A DNA stretch of 64,000 bases from Mycolicibacterium litorale. GTDB taxonomy: Bacteria; Actinomycetota; Actinomycetes; Mycobacteriales; Mycobacteriaceae. The translations under genes and the position numbers were made by a program. Position 1 is the first letter of the stretch, and each line of letters begins with the position of its first letter. Positions 40,974 to 50,453 of the stretch are shown piece by piece. The notes under the pieces are model-generated. The model had not been told where the DNA came from. It ran no database searches and saw only the letters and a program-made list of their open reading frames with translations. The DNA is taken from positions 2,232,001-2,296,000 of the forward strand of contig NZ_AP023287.1 in NCBI RefSeq assembly GCF_014218295.1, given 5' to 3'.

Positions 40974-41804
40974 TCAGGCCGTGAGGAAGGCGCCGATCTC
41001 GGTGGCGGTCGCCTCGGGCTGGTCCAGCATCACCAGCACGTAGGCGTCGTCGACGTAGCGCAACCGTCCGCCGGTGAGCTCGGCCAGCCGCGTCGCGTGG
41101 TCGTCGGGCATCACCGGGTTGTGGCTCCACAGCACCAGCACGGGGCCGTCGAAGTCGGCGAGCCGGTTGGTCGCGCGGGTGAGCTCGGTCCCGTCGAACC
41201 GGCTGTGGCAGTAGGCCACCAGGTCGCGGCGGACGCGTTCGTCGGCGAGTCCGGCGGTGAGCCACGAGTCGACGATGTCCTGCGGCACGGGTCTGCGGGC
41301 CATCTGCCCGAAGACCAGGTACTGCCGACGCAGCCAACCGATCTTCAACTGGCGCATGGCCATGGCGACCGTGAACGTGTTGCGGCTGGCCAGCCACGCC
41401 ACCTTGCCGGGCCAGCCAGGTGGGAAGTTGTCGAACGCCTCCGACGGGCAGATCACCATTCGGGCGATGCGTTTGTCGCGGCCCTGATCGGTCAGCAGCA
41501 GCGGGCCGCCCCAGTCGGTCACCACCAGCGTGGTGTCGACCAGGTCGAGCGCGTCGAGGAAGTCGGCGACGATGCCGACGATGCCGGTCAGCGACAGGTC
41601 GGCGTCGGCACGCATCGGGATGCGGTGCCCACCCAACGGCAGCACCGGCAGCAGGTACCGGAAGCCGCGGGGCAGCAGCGGCAGCGCGCGGTCCCAGACG
41701 GTGTCGTTCATCAGCAGGCCGTGCAGCAGGACGACGGGCGGCCCGCCCGGGTCGCCCACGTCACGGTATTCGACGGTTCCGGCGGTGAGCTCCACGGTGG
41801 CCAC
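40974..41804 (-). CDS. haloalkane-dehalogenase-like alpha/beta hydrolase, catalytic His replaced
   Basis: The 276-aa protein has the alpha/beta hydrolase fold with VVLLHGLLMNDTVWDRAL and a nucleophile elbow VVTDWGGPLLL. There Asp takes the place of the usual Ser and is followed by Trp, as in haloalkane dehalogenases. At the C-terminus the position of the catalytic His, normally in a GHF-like motif, reads VDDAYVLVMLDQPEATAT, so Tyr seems to stand in for His. The acid may be in VLWSHNPVMPDDHA. Its activity is therefore uncertain: altered hydrolase, trapped covalent intermediate or ligand binding. It is divergent from a TetR gene across two palindromes, so expression is probably ligand-controlled. 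Confidence 0.82.
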   Translation of the reverse strand: MATVELTAGTVEYRDVGDPGGPPVVLLHGLLMNDTVWDRALPLLPRGFRYLLPVLPLGGHRIPMRADADLSLTGIVGIVADFLDALDLVDTTLVVTDWGGPLLLTDQGRDKRIARMVICPSEAFDNFPPGWPGKVAWLASRNTFTVAMAMRQLKIGWLRRQYLVFGQMARRPVPQDIVDSWLTAGLADERVRRDLVAYCHSRFDGTELTRATNRLADFDGPVLVLWSHNPVMPDDHATRLAELTGGRLRYVDDAYVLVMLDQPEATATEIGAFLTA

Positions 41805-41818
41805 GGCGCCTCCTCGAT

Positions 41819-41848
41819 TAGAACGGTCATTCTAGAACGCGTGCTCTA
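41819..41848. promoter_or_regulatory. two overlapping palindromic operators between hydrolase and tetR
   Basis: TAGAACGGTCATTCTA (41819-41834) and TAGAACGCGTGCTCTA (41833-41848) are 16-base sites of the form TAGAA-N6-TTCTA and TAGA-N8-TCTA, sharing two bases. They lie between the start codons of the divergent hydrolase (41804) and TetR (41871) genes and should be bound by that TetR protein as a pair of dimers. Confidence 0.7.
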
Positions 41849-41870
41849 GTATGGGCGGCGGGAGGTGACG

Positions 41871-42464
41871 ATGGCAAGGTCCACGCGGGAATCGATCCTC
41901 ACCGCCGCCGCGGAACTGATGCGGCAGCGCGGCTACGGCGCGGTGGGGATGAAGGACATCGCGGCGGCGTCCGGCGCCCCCATCGGGTCGCTCTACCACC
42001 ACTTTCGCGGCGGCAAGGTGCAGATCGCGCGGGAGGCGCTGGTCAATGCCGGCGCGGCCTACGCGATGCTCATCCCCACGGTCGTCGACGGCTACACCGA
42101 CCTGGGCGCCGCGCTGGAGGGAGTGTTCGAGCAGGCCGCCCAGGACATGGCCGCCACCGGGTTCGCGAACATGTGCCCGATCGCGTCGGTGGCCGCCGAA
42201 GTGGCCGACACCGTCGAGGAACTCCGCGAGACCTCGGCCGGGATCTTCGCCGGTTGGCTCGACGGCGGCACCGCGTACTTCACCGCACGCGGCCTGCCCC
42301 CGGTCACGGCGCGGCAGGTCACGCTCGCACTGGTCTCGGCGCTGGAGGGGGCCTTCATCGTGGCGCGCACCCTGCGCGACACCGAACCGCTGCTGGCCGC
42401 AGGCCGCGTACTGGCACCGCAGTATCGCGGGACGGTGCTCACCGCGCCGGCAGCGGTGACCTAG
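41871..42464 (+). CDS. TetR-family regulator (LmrA/YxaF type)
   Basis: The 197-aa protein has a TetR helix-turn-helix (ILTAAAELMRQRGYGAVGMK, then DIAAASGAPIGSLYHHFRGG) with the GSLYHHF signature of the LmrA/YxaF group, whose C-terminal domain here includes TGFANMCPIASVAAEVADTV. I start at ATG 41871 because GGAGG lies five bases upstream; an in-frame GTG at 41865 overlaps that site. It is divergent from the dehalogenase-like gene and should repress it until an effector binds. It ends four bases into the convergent MscS gene. Confidence 0.9.
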   Translation: MARSTRESILTAAAELMRQRGYGAVGMKDIAAASGAPIGSLYHHFRGGKVQIAREALVNAGAAYAMLIPTVVDGYTDLGAALEGVFEQAAQDMAATGFANMCPIASVAAEVADTVEELRETSAGIFAGWLDGGTAYFTARGLPPVTARQVTLALVSALEGAFIVARTLRDTEPLLAAGRVLAPQYRGTVLTAPAAVT

Positions 42465-43678
42465 CGGTCGTCGTTGCCGCGGCCGTTGGCGCCGACGAAG
42501 TCGTCGTCGAACGCGCGGGCCCGGGCGTCGGCCTCCGGGCTGCCGGAGAACATCGTCGAGGCGACCCGGTCGGTCTCGCCGCCGGTGGTGTCGTGGCGTC
42601 GCGGCGGCGGTCCGGTCTGTTCGACGCGGTGCACCGGCAGCGCGCCCCGGGTCCGCCGGATCCAGTCGACCAGCCCCTCGCGCACCGCGCAGCGCAGGTC
42701 GAACAGCGCGCCGGCGTTGGGTGCGCTGACCAGCATCCGCACCCGGACGAACCCACCGACCGCGTCGGTGACCTGGAGGACGCCGCTGCGGCCGTCCCAC
42801 AGGTCGCTCTCGGCGAGCAGTCGGTCCAGTTCGGCGCGCATGTCGTCGAAGGGCACCGAGTAGTCCACGTCGAGTTCCACGGTGCCCATGAGTTCGGTCG
42901 CGTTACGGGTCCAGTTCTGAAACGGCGTGGCGGTGAAGTACGTACACGGCAGCACCAGCCGTCGTTCATCCCACAACCGGACCACGACGTAGGTCAGCGT
43001 GATCTCCTCGATGCGGCCCCATTCATCTTCCAGCACAACGACATCGCCGACGCGGATGGCGTCGGAGAACGCGATCTGCAGACCGGCGAAGACCGATCCA
43101 AGCGAGGTCTGCGCGGCCAGCCCGGCGACCACCGACAGCACACCGGCCGAGGCGAACAGCGTGGTGCCGATGTCGGAGAACGCCGGGAAGGTCATCAGGA
43201 TCGCGGCGGAGCCCAGGATGACGACGACCGCGATCGCCAACCGGCGCAGCACGGTCACCTGGGTGCGCACCCGCCTGCGGTGCCGGTCGGCGTCGGTCAT
43301 CTCGGCGTCGCCGCCGCCGAAGCGTGAGATGACCTGGCGCTCAGCCACTTTCACCAATCCCGTCATGAGCCACGTCACGGTCGCAATCAGCGCGATGACC
43401 AGAGTGTGGTCCACCCAGCCGCGCCAGGCGGTCGCCGCATCGGCGGTGCGCTGCACGGCGATCGTCGCCGCGACCACCATCAGGGTGGCGCGGATCGGAA
43501 GCCGGGTGCACACCTCGATGTCCTTGACGATGTGACTGCGCCGCGCCACCCGGGACAGCACCCAGGTGAGCACGATTCCCAGCAGATAGGCGGCGACGAC
43601 GGCGCCCGCCACCCAGCTCAGGGTGACGGCGAGATTGGTGGCGGATTCGAGTTCGGCCTCATCGGGCATCGGGGACAT
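42461..43678 (-). CDS. MscS-family mechanosensitive channel
   Basis: The 405-aa protein has about five membrane spans. The last is the pore-lining helix (TLFASAGVLSVVAGLAAQTS, then LGSVFAGLQIAFSDAIRVGD), matching the MscS TM3 and beta-domain junction, followed by VVVLEDEWGRIEEITLTYVV and a soluble vestibule. The C-terminal tail (HDTTGGETDRVASTMFSG and onward) is variable. It would release osmolytes on hypo-osmotic shock. ATG 43678 has TGGAG just upstream; ATG 43669 is also possible. It is divergent from the two small membrane protein genes. Confidence 0.9.
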   Translation of the reverse strand: MSPMPDEAELESATNLAVTLSWVAGAVVAAYLLGIVLTWVLSRVARRSHIVKDIEVCTRLPIRATLMVVAATIAVQRTADAATAWRGWVDHTLVIALIATVTWLMTGLVKVAERQVISRFGGGDAEMTDADRHRRRVRTQVTVLRRLAIAVVVILGSAAILMTFPAFSDIGTTLFASAGVLSVVAGLAAQTSLGSVFAGLQIAFSDAIRVGDVVVLEDEWGRIEEITLTYVVVRLWDERRLVLPCTYFTATPFQNWTRNATELMGTVELDVDYSVPFDDMRAELDRLLAESDLWDGRSGVLQVTDAVGGFVRVRMLVSAPNAGALFDLRCAVREGLVDWIRRTRGALPVHRVEQTGPPPRRHDTTGGETDRVASTMFSGSPEADARARAFDDDFVGANGRGNDDR

Positions 43679-43759
43679 CAGCTCCACGGCTCGGGTGCGG
43701 CGGTCCTCTGCGACGGTAGCGGCATGCGCGCGAGCCGTCACATCGGCGAAGATGAGCCC

Positions 43760-44065
43760 ATGGCAGAGGTTTCGGATCCGAACGGCAGGACATGGTCGGT
43801 GCGCCGACGGTGGTGGCCGTTTCCCGGCGTGTTCGATCTCACCTTCGATCTCGTCGGCGTGCTCGTCGCCCTGCCGTTCCTCGTGCTGTGGCCGTTCTGG
43901 CTGGCGACGAAGTGGCTGGGCGCGCGGTGGACCCTCGTCGTCGAACGTGACGGCACCGAGGTGAGTCGCGAGCAGATCCGCGGCTGGCGCCGGTCGCAGG
44001 AACGGATCGCCCAGGTGGCCCTGGAGATCGCGCAGGGCGCCCGGTCCGGCCGGTTCGTGATCTGA
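43760..44065 (+). CDS. small membrane protein, paralogue of the next gene
   Basis: The 101-aa protein starts at ATG 43760. It reads DPNGRTWSVRRRWWPFPGVF, then a membrane span (LVGVLVALPFLVLWPFWLAT) and a cytoplasmic tail WTLVVERDGTEVSREQIRGW. The next gene repeats the same plan with [11 protein letters not shown], a span and [12 protein letters not shown]. The pair arose by tandem duplication. The function is unknown; the RDG-E-V...GWR tail is the most conserved element and may be an interaction motif. Confidence 0.7.
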   Translation: MAEVSDPNGRTWSVRRRWWPFPGVFDLTFDLVGVLVALPFLVLWPFWLATKWLGARWTLVVERDGTEVSREQIRGWRRSQERIAQVALEIAQGARSGRFVI

Positions 44066-44072
44066 GGGCGCC

Positions 44073-44423
44073 GTGCCGGAGTTCAAGGACGCCGAGGGGG
44101 TGCGGTGGCGGGTGCGCCGCCGCTGGATGCCGCTGCTGGACTATCTGGACATGCTCAACTGGGGCGCCAACTGGTTCGGCCTGGTGATGTTCGTCGTCGC
44201 GCTGCCGTTTCTGGCCGCATGGCCGTTCTGGGCGCTGGGGAAGCTCTGCGGTGTCCCGTGGAAGATCGTGGTGACCCGCGACGGCGAGGACGTGGCCGAG
44301 GAGAAGGTCAAGGGCTGGCGCGCATCGGGCCTGCGTATCGCCGAGATCGTCGACGGTGTCACGGTCTCGGGGGAGATCCCTGCGCCCGGGTCGCCGCCGC
44401 AGGATCTGCGGCCGTACTCCTGA
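44073..44423 (+). CDS. small membrane protein, paralogue of the previous gene
   Basis: The 116-aa protein begins with GTG 44073, seven bases after the preceding stop. It shares the RVRRRW N-terminal motif, the WPFW-containing membrane span ([20 protein letters not shown]) and the [20 protein letters not shown] tail with its neighbour. The C-terminus is proline-rich. The pair is located just upstream of ruvC. No function is known. Confidence 0.7.
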   Translation: MPEFKDAEGVRWRVRRRWMPLLDYLDMLNWGANWFGLVMFVVALPFLAAWPFWALGKLCGVPWKIVVTRDGEDVAEEKVKGWRASGLRIAEIVDGVTVSGEIPAPGSPPQDLRPYS

Positions 44424-44466
44424 GCGGTGTGTCCGCCGCGGCCCGCGCCGATCGCCCGCTATTGTG

Positions 44467-44482
44467 TCGAACAAGTGTTCTC
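44467..44482 (+). promoter_or_regulatory. SOS-box-like LexA site upstream of ruvCAB
   Basis: TCGAACAAGTGTTCTC matches the mycobacterial SOS box TCGAAC-N4-GTTCGA in all of the left arm and in GTTC of the right arm. It lies 17 bases before the ruvC GTG, so LexA binding would repress ruvCAB until DNA damage. Confidence 0.7.
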
Positions 44483-44498
44483 ACGAAGGAGTTGGCGC

Positions 44499-45053
44499 GT
44501 GCGGGTGATGGGAGTCGATCCCGGGTTGACGCGCTGCGGGCTCTCGGTCATCGAGAGCGGACGCGGCCGTCAGGTCATCGCGCTCGACGTCGACGTGGTG
44601 CGCACTCCGGCCGACGAACAGCTGCACCGGCGGCTGCTGACGATCAGCGACACCGTCGAGCACTGGATGGACACCCACCTGCCCGACGTCGTCGCGATCG
44701 AGCGGGTGTTCTCCAACCAGAACGCCTCCACAGCGATGGGTACCGCCCAGGCGGGCGGGGTGATCGCACTCGCGGCGGCCCGCCGCGACATCGACGTGCA
44801 CTTCCACACCCCCAGCGAGGTCAAGGCCGCGGTCACCGGCAACGGCCGCGCCGACAAGGCGCAGGTGACCGAGATGGTGACGAGAATCCTTGCGCTGCAG
44901 GCCAAGCCGACGCCGGCCGACGCCGCCGACGCGCTGGCCCTTGCGATCTGCCACTGCTGGCGCGCACCGATGATCGCGCGCATGGCCGCCGCGGAGGCGA
45001 TGGCCGCCGAACAGCGCCGCAAGTATCAGGCCAAACTGAAGGCGGCCAGGTGA
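44499..45053 (+). CDS. ruvC: Holliday junction resolvase RuvC
   Basis: The 184-aa endonuclease cuts Holliday junctions symmetrically. The catalytic acids are present: Asp7 in [13 protein letters not shown], Glu in [12 protein letters not shown], and the Asp pair in [17 protein letters not shown] 44499 is chosen because AAGGAG lies nine bases upstream and the product then begins VRVMGVDPG as in M. tuberculosis. It overlaps ruvA by GTGA. A LexA-like box lies just upstream, so the operon should be damage-inducible. Confidence 0.95.
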   Translation: MRVMGVDPGLTRCGLSVIESGRGRQVIALDVDVVRTPADEQLHRRLLTISDTVEHWMDTHLPDVVAIERVFSNQNASTAMGTAQAGGVIALAAARRDIDVHFHTPSEVKAAVTGNGRADKAQVTEMVTRILALQAKPTPADAADALALAICHCWRAPMIARMAAAEAMAAEQRRKYQAKLKAAR

Positions 45054-45640
45054 TCGCCTCGGTGCGCGGTGAGGTGATCGACATCGCGCTCGACCACGCC
45101 GTCATCGAGGCCGCAGGCGTGGGCTACAAGGTGATGGCCACGCCGGCGACACTGGCCACGCTGCGCCGAGGGGAACAGTCCCGGCTCGTCACCGCGATGA
45201 TCGTGCGCGAGGACTCGATGACGCTGTACGGATTCGCCGACGCCGACGCCCGCGACCTGTTCGGCACCCTGCTCGGGGTGTCGGGCGTCGGGCCGAAGAT
45301 CGCGTTGGCCACGCTCGCCGTCTACGACGCCCCGACCCTTCGTCAGGCGCTCGCCGACGGCGACGTCACCGCTTTGACCAGGGTGCCGGGCATCGGCAAG
45401 CGCGGCGCCGAACGCATGGTGCTCGAACTGCGCGACAAGATCGGGCCCGTCACGGCGGGCGCGGGTGTGACCGCGGCCGGCGGACACGCGGTGCGCGGAC
45501 CCGTGGTGGAAGCCCTTGTCGGCCTGGGGTTTCCGGCCAAGCAGGCCGAGGAGGCGTGCGACAAGGTGCTGGCCGCCGATCCGGACGCCACCACGTCGAG
45601 CGCGCTGCGGGCGGCGCTGTCGATGCTGGGGAAGAAGTAG
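45050..45640 (+). CDS. ruvA: Holliday junction branch migration protein RuvA
   Basis: The 196-aa protein has the RuvA OB-fold N-terminus ([20 protein letters not shown]), two helix-hairpin-helix motifs ([16 protein letters not shown] and [19 protein letters not shown]) and the C-terminal domain III that contacts RuvB ([20 protein letters not shown]). It binds the junction as a tetramer and loads RuvB. GTG 45050 overlaps the ruvC stop, and ruvB follows three bases after its stop. Confidence 0.95.
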   Translation: MIASVRGEVIDIALDHAVIEAAGVGYKVMATPATLATLRRGEQSRLVTAMIVREDSMTLYGFADADARDLFGTLLGVSGVGPKIALATLAVYDAPTLRQALADGDVTALTRVPGIGKRGAERMVLELRDKIGPVTAGAGVTAAGGHAVRGPVVEALVGLGFPAKQAEEACDKVLAADPDATTSSALRAALSMLGKK

Positions 45641-45643
45641 TCC

Positions 45644-46717
45644 ATGGGACGCTTCGACGACACCGGGGCCGGCGACGCCGAACCCGACGAGCGCGACGTC
45701 TCACCCGCGCTGACCGTCGGCGAGGGCGATATCGACGCCAGCCTGCGGCCCCGGTCGCTGGGGGAGTTCATCGGCCAACCCCGGGTGCGCGAACAGCTGC
45801 AGCTGGTGCTCGAGGGGGCGAAGAACCGCGGGGGCACACCCGACCACATCCTGTTGTCCGGGCCGCCCGGGCTCGGGAAGACCTCGCTGGCGATGATCAT
45901 CGCCGCCGAACTGTCGTCGTCGCTGCGGGTGACGTCGGGTCCCGCGCTGGAACGCGCCGGTGACCTCGCGGCGATGCTGTCGAACCTCGTCGAGGGCGAC
46001 GTGCTGTTCATCGACGAGATCCACCGGATCGCGCGGCCGGCCGAGGAGATGCTCTACCTGGCCATGGAGGACTTCCGAGTCGACGTCGTCGTCGGCAAAG
46101 GCCCTGGCGCGACGTCGATTCCGCTCGAGGTCGCTCCCTTCACGCTGGTGGGCGCCACCACGCGGTCCGGCGCACTGACCGGTCCGCTGCGCGACCGATT
46201 CGGCTTCACCGCCCACATGGACTTCTACGAGCCGGCCGAACTCGAACGGGTGCTGGCCCGTTCGGCCGGGATCCTGGGCATCCACCTCGGCACCGAGGCC
46301 GGTGCGGAGATCGCACGCCGCTCGCGAGGAACGCCGCGGATCGCCAACCGGCTGCTGCGCCGGGTCCGCGACTACGCCGAGGTCCGCGCCGACGGCGTCA
46401 TCACCCGCGACATCGCCAAGGCGGCGCTGGAGGTCTACGACGTCGACGAACTCGGTCTGGACCGCCTCGACCGGGCGGTCCTGTCGGCGCTGACGCGGAG
46501 CTTCGGCGGCGGACCGGTCGGCGTCTCCACGCTCGCCGTCGCGGTCGGGGAGGAGGCCACCACGGTCGAGGAGGTGTGTGAACCGTTCCTGGTGCGGGCC
46601 GGGATGATCGCCCGCACCCCGCGCGGCCGGGTCGCCACCGCACTGGCCTGGACACACCTCGGCCTGACCCCGCCCAGTGGTGTCACCGGGCTGGGTCAGG
46701 CGGGATTGTTCGACTGA
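45644..46717 (+). CDS. ruvB: Holliday junction branch migration helicase RuvB
   Basis: The 357-aa AAA+ motor has Walker [13 protein letters not shown], Walker [17 protein letters not shown], sensor 1 [20 protein letters not shown] and the C-terminal winged-helix DNA-binding domain ([20 protein letters not shown]). It drives branch migration with RuvA. ATG 45644 is three bases after the ruvA stop. It ends ten bases from the convergent car gene; the PE_PGRS gene I recall at this point in M. tuberculosis is absent. Confidence 0.97.
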   Translation: MGRFDDTGAGDAEPDERDVSPALTVGEGDIDASLRPRSLGEFIGQPRVREQLQLVLEGAKNRGGTPDHILLSGPPGLGKTSLAMIIAAELSSSLRVTSGPALERAGDLAAMLSNLVEGDVLFIDEIHRIARPAEEMLYLAMEDFRVDVVVGKGPGATSIPLEVAPFTLVGATTRSGALTGPLRDRFGFTAHMDFYEPAELERVLARSAGILGIHLGTEAGAEIARRSRGTPRIANRLLRRVRDYAEVRADGVITRDIAKAALEVYDVDELGLDRLDRAVLSALTRSFGGGPVGVSTLAVAVGEEATTVEEVCEPFLVRAGMIARTPRGRVATALAWTHLGLTPPSGVTGLGQAGLFD

Positions 46718-46727
46718 GCCGTCGCGG

Positions 46728-49700
46728 TCAGAGCAGGCCGAGCAGCTCCAGGTCGGTCGCGTACTTGACGATCACGGCCGGCGTGACATGCGGGATGTCC
46801 TTGTCCGGGCCGATCTTGGCGTCCTGCACGGCCGCGCGGAACCGGTCGGTCGGCGCGATCGATCCGCTGATCGGATACGACGGCCGCTGATAGTTGTGCA
46901 GCAGCGGAAGCAGCGAGTACTGCCGCGTCCGCTCCGGCAGCGCCCGCACCGCCGTCTCGAACCGCTGCAGCCAGGCCGCGTAATCGTCGATGCGGTCGAT
47001 GCGGTAACCCGCCTCGATGAGCCAGTCGACGAACTCGTCGAGCCCGATGCCGTCGTCGTAGGGGTTCATCACGTGGAACGTGGCGAAGCCCGCACCCGAC
47101 TCGCTGACGGCCTGGGCCCCCAGCGCCGAGATCGCCTCGGCGACGAACTCGACCGGCAGCCCGTCGTAGTGGGCGCGCTGCCGATTGCCGTCGGCGTCGA
47201 GCTCGTAGAACGACTTCGGCGCGATACCGGTGGCGACGAGGCTCAGCATCATCCGGGTGAACATGTCCGGCAGGTTGAGCTGGCCGGCGTAGGTGGTGTC
47301 GGCGAGGATCATGTCGCAGCGGAACACCGCCACCGGGAGCCCGCACAGGTCGTGGGCCTCGCGCAGCAGCACCTCGCCGGCCCACTTGCTGTTGCCGTAG
47401 CCGTTGGCGTAGCTGTCGTCGACGACCCGGGTGGGGCTGGCGACGCGGATGTCCTCGTCTTCGTTGAAGCGGCCCGGTTCGATTCCGGCGCCGACGCCGA
47501 TGGTCGACACGTAGGTGAACGGTTTGACCCGGCTGGTGAGCGCGAGCCGGATCAACTCGGCGGTGCCGAGGGCGTTGGGCCCGAACAGCTGGCTGTAGGG
47601 CAACACGTGGTTGACCAGGGCCGCGGGGTCGACGATGAGGTCGACGGTGTCGGCCAGCCGCTGCCAGACCTCCTGGGAAAGACCGAGATCCGCTTCACCC
47701 TTGTCGCCGGCCAGCACCTCGAGGTGCTCGGCGGCCAGCTCGCGGTAGTGCGCGAGCAACGCCGCGTCGCCGCTGTCGAAGGTGTCGTCGAGGCGTTTGC
47801 GAGCGGCCGCATCGTCTTTAGCGCGCACCAGGCAGATCACCGTGCCGTCGACCAGCGCCATCCGCTCCAGCCACTCCAGTGCCAGGTAGCGGCCGAGGAA
47901 GCCGGTGGCACCGGTGAGCAACACGGTGCGCACCTCGCGGGCCGGCCTCGGCAATTGGTCTGCTGCCGAGAGTGTTTCGGCATCGATGAACTTGTCGAGC
48001 GTGAGATCGCGGGCGTGCACCTCGGTGGCGTCCCGGCCGTGCACCGACGCATACGTGGGACGTTTGCCCGTCGAGGCGCGTTCGGTCTCGATGTAGGCGG
48101 CGATCGACGCGAGATCCGACGCCGGGCTGACGATCACGCCGACCGGCACCTCGACACCGAAGATCTCGTGCAGCAGGTTCCCGAAGGTCAACGCCGACAA
48201 CGAGTCGCCGCCGAGGTCGGTGAAGTGTGAATCCGGTTGCACGTCGGCGGCAGCGGCGCCCAGCAGGGCGGCGGCGGCGCGGGCGACGGTCTCGGCGACC
48301 GGGCGGTTCTCACCGTCATGGCGCAGGCTGCGCAGTTCGTCGGCCTGTCCGGCCGCGAGGTCGGCGTAGAGCTGCTCGAGGCGGTCGCCGTAGCGCTCCT
48401 TGAGCTTCGGGCGGGCGAGCTTGCGGATGCCGGTCAGCAGTCCGTTCTCGAGAGTGAACGGCTCGGTCTCGACGAGGAAGTCGCGGGGCAGCTCGTAGGA
48501 CTGCAGGCCCGCCGCCTTGGCGGCGTTCTGCAGCGAGGCGCTGATGGCGCGTTTGAGCGATGCGGCGTCGTGGTCGGCGATCGCCTCCTCGGTCGGCACC
48601 ACGACCGCCAGCAGGTAGGAGCGGGCGCTGTTGCCGTACACGTAGATCTGGCGCACCAGCGGGCTGCCGGCGAACACTGCTTCGAGTTTGGAGACGGTGA
48701 CGAACTCGCCCTGGGCGAGTTTGAGCACGTTGTTGCGGCGGTCGAGGTACTCCACCTGGTCCGGGCCGATCTCGGCGACGATGTCGCCGGTGCGGTAGAA
48801 GCCGTCCTCGTCGAAGACCTCGGCGGTGACGTCGGGACGTTTGTAGTAGCCGGGGAACAGGGCGGTGGAACGGACCAGCAGTTCACCGCGCGGATAGGGC
48901 CGGTCGGTGCTGAAGTAACCCAGGTCCGGAACGTCGACGAGTTTGTACTCCAGTACGGGCGGGCGCTGGATGTGGCCGTCGACGAACACCGACCCGGCCT
49001 CGGTCGACCCGTACCCCTCGACGAGGTGCATGTCGAGCAGCCGTTCGACCCACGTCTTCATCTCCGGCGAGATCGGCGCGGAGCCGGTCATCGCGCTGAC
49101 GAACCGGCCGCCGAGGAGTTCCTCACGCTGTTCGGCGAGTACGGCGGCCTCCACGGCATTCCGGTCGGCGCCGGGGTCGCCACTGTCGGCCAGGCGCCGC
49201 TCGACCTCGCCGGCGAACTCCTGGAAGAGCATGTCCCAGATCCTCGGAACGAAGCCGAGCTGGGTGGGGCGCACCAGCCGCAGGTCCTCCAGCAGGGTCG
49301 ACAGATCGCTGCGGGCGGCGAAGTAGACGGTGCCGCCGGTACCCAGCGACGCGCACAGCAGGCCCCGGCCCATGACGTGGCTCATCGGCATGAAGCTGAG
49401 GCTGATCGACGGCAGCGCCGTCGCCTGCTGATCCCAGGCGACCCGCGCCGACGCCCGCCACATACCGGCGACCTTGCTCTCCGGGTACATCGCGCCCTTC
49501 GGCGCCCCGGTGCTGCCCGACGTGTAGATCAGCAGCCGCAGCGGGTCGGCGTCGTCGAAGACGTGCGGCGCCACGGCCGGCCTCTCGGCCCCGCGCCGCA
49601 GCACGTCGGTCAGGGTCTCCACCGGGACGGCGCCCGCCAGCCGCGCCGTCGCGGCCTGCAGTGCCTCGCGCTGGTCGTCGACCTGCTCGTGGACGTCGAA

Positions 49701-50264
49701 CACCACGATGCGGTCGGGACGGTGACCGCTGAGGGCGAGCTCCACCGCATCGTCGAGGTAGGCGATGCTGGTGGCGATCAGGCTGGGTTCGGTCTCGGCG
49801 ACGATCGGGCGCAGGGACTCGACGGCGGCGCTGGTCTGCAGCGGCACCGCGACGGCGCCGAGCCCGATCAGGGCGATGTCGATGGTGGTGTAGTCCACGC
49901 TGGTGAACCCGAGTACGGCGACCCGGTCGCCGGGTGCCACCGGATCGTCGTGCCAGGCGTTGGTGAGCGCCTGGACGCGCTCGTGCAACTGGCCGTAGGT
50001 GATGGTGTCGAACCGGGGGAGCAGCTGCATCGACGTGCGGCCGGTCTGCGGGTCGGTGACGAACTCCGCAGCGCGCTGGCCGAGGGCGGGGCGATCGGCG
50101 TATCCGGTCATGATGGCCGAGATGATGTCGGTCAGGCGCGCGTCGTCCCGGTCGACCTCGGCGCTGACGTCCCGGTCCGGCAGGGCTGCGGCGAACTGCG
50201 GGTCGGTGGCGTACAGCTGCGCGATGCGCTGCTGGAGGCGCGCTTCACGGGTGTCGGTGGACAT
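46728..50264 (-). CDS. car: carboxylic acid reductase (FadD9-type, A-PCP-R)
   Basis: The 1178-aa enzyme reduces carboxylic acids to aldehydes with ATP and NADPH. The adenylation domain has [20 protein letters not shown] and [13 protein letters not shown]. The carrier domain has [15 protein letters not shown], with the phosphopantetheine Ser near residue 684. The reductase domain starts with [18 protein letters not shown] near residue 784 and has [20 protein letters not shown] with the catalytic Tyr and Lys. A phosphopantetheinyl transferase encoded elsewhere must activate it. ATG 50264 has GAGG seven bases upstream. It is the only gene on its transcript. Length and order are those of mycobacterial/Nocardia Car. 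Confidence 0.95.
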   Translation of the reverse strand: MSTDTREARLQQRIAQLYATDPQFAAALPDRDVSAEVDRDDARLTDIISAIMTGYADRPALGQRAAEFVTDPQTGRTSMQLLPRFDTITYGQLHERVQALTNAWHDDPVAPGDRVAVLGFTSVDYTTIDIALIGLGAVAVPLQTSAAVESLRPIVAETEPSLIATSIAYLDDAVELALSGHRPDRIVVFDVHEQVDDQREALQAATARLAGAVPVETLTDVLRRGAERPAVAPHVFDDADPLRLLIYTSGSTGAPKGAMYPESKVAGMWRASARVAWDQQATALPSISLSFMPMSHVMGRGLLCASLGTGGTVYFAARSDLSTLLEDLRLVRPTQLGFVPRIWDMLFQEFAGEVERRLADSGDPGADRNAVEAAVLAEQREELLGGRFVSAMTGSAPISPEMKTWVERLLDMHLVEGYGSTEAGSVFVDGHIQRPPVLEYKLVDVPDLGYFSTDRPYPRGELLVRSTALFPGYYKRPDVTAEVFDEDGFYRTGDIVAEIGPDQVEYLDRRNNVLKLAQGEFVTVSKLEAVFAGSPLVRQIYVYGNSARSYLLAVVVPTEEAIADHDAASLKRAISASLQNAAKAAGLQSYELPRDFLVETEPFTLENGLLTGIRKLARPKLKERYGDRLEQLYADLAAGQADELRSLRHDGENRPVAETVARAAAALLGAAAADVQPDSHFTDLGGDSLSALTFGNLLHEIFGVEVPVGVIVSPASDLASIAAYIETERASTGKRPTYASVHGRDATEVHARDLTLDKFIDAETLSAADQLPRPAREVRTVLLTGATGFLGRYLALEWLERMALVDGTVICLVRAKDDAAARKRLDDTFDSGDAALLAHYRELAAEHLEVLAGDKGEADLGLSQEVWQRLADTVDLIVDPAALVNHVLPYSQLFGPNALGTAELIRLALTSRVKPFTYVSTIGVGAGIEPGRFNEDEDIRVASPTRVVDDSYANGYGNSKWAGEVLLREAHDLCGLPVAVFRCDMILADTTYAGQLNLPDMFTRMMLSLVATGIAPKSFYELDADGNRQRAHYDGLPVEFVAEAISALGAQAVSESGAGFATFHVMNPYDDGIGLDEFVDWLIEAGYRIDRIDDYAAWLQRFETAVRALPERTRQYSLLPLLHNYQRPSYPISGSIAPTDRFRAAVQDAKIGPDKDIPHVTPAVIVKYATDLELLGLL

Positions 50265-50337
50265 GGCGAATCCTCACGAGTGGCATTGCAGGAAAATCTC
50301 GACGGCGGCGCCGCGCTGCGCCGTCATCTAAAACTAC

Positions 50338-50352
50338 GTTAGTAAAACTAAC
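50338..50352. promoter_or_regulatory. palindrome GTTAGT-AAA-ACTAAC in the car promoter region
   Basis: The perfect 6-3-6 inverted repeat lies 74 bases upstream of the car start codon and 102 bases before the divergent membrane protein gene, in an AT-rich patch that also contains AACATTATT. This is a typical TetR-type operator length; no TetR gene is adjacent, so the regulator would act in trans. Confidence 0.6.
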
Positions 50353-50453
50353 ATTATTCCACGCTGTCAGGCGGCTGGGGGTTTCCTGGGAACCTCGACG
50401 GATTACGTGAGCCCGCTGTCGGGTACCCGGTGCGCACGACAGAGGAGGCAACA

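Noticed and set aside
48237..50342. 700-codon plus frame antisense to car
   Set aside because: Lies over the adenylation and carrier domains of an intact carboxylic acid reductase; no recognisable domain.
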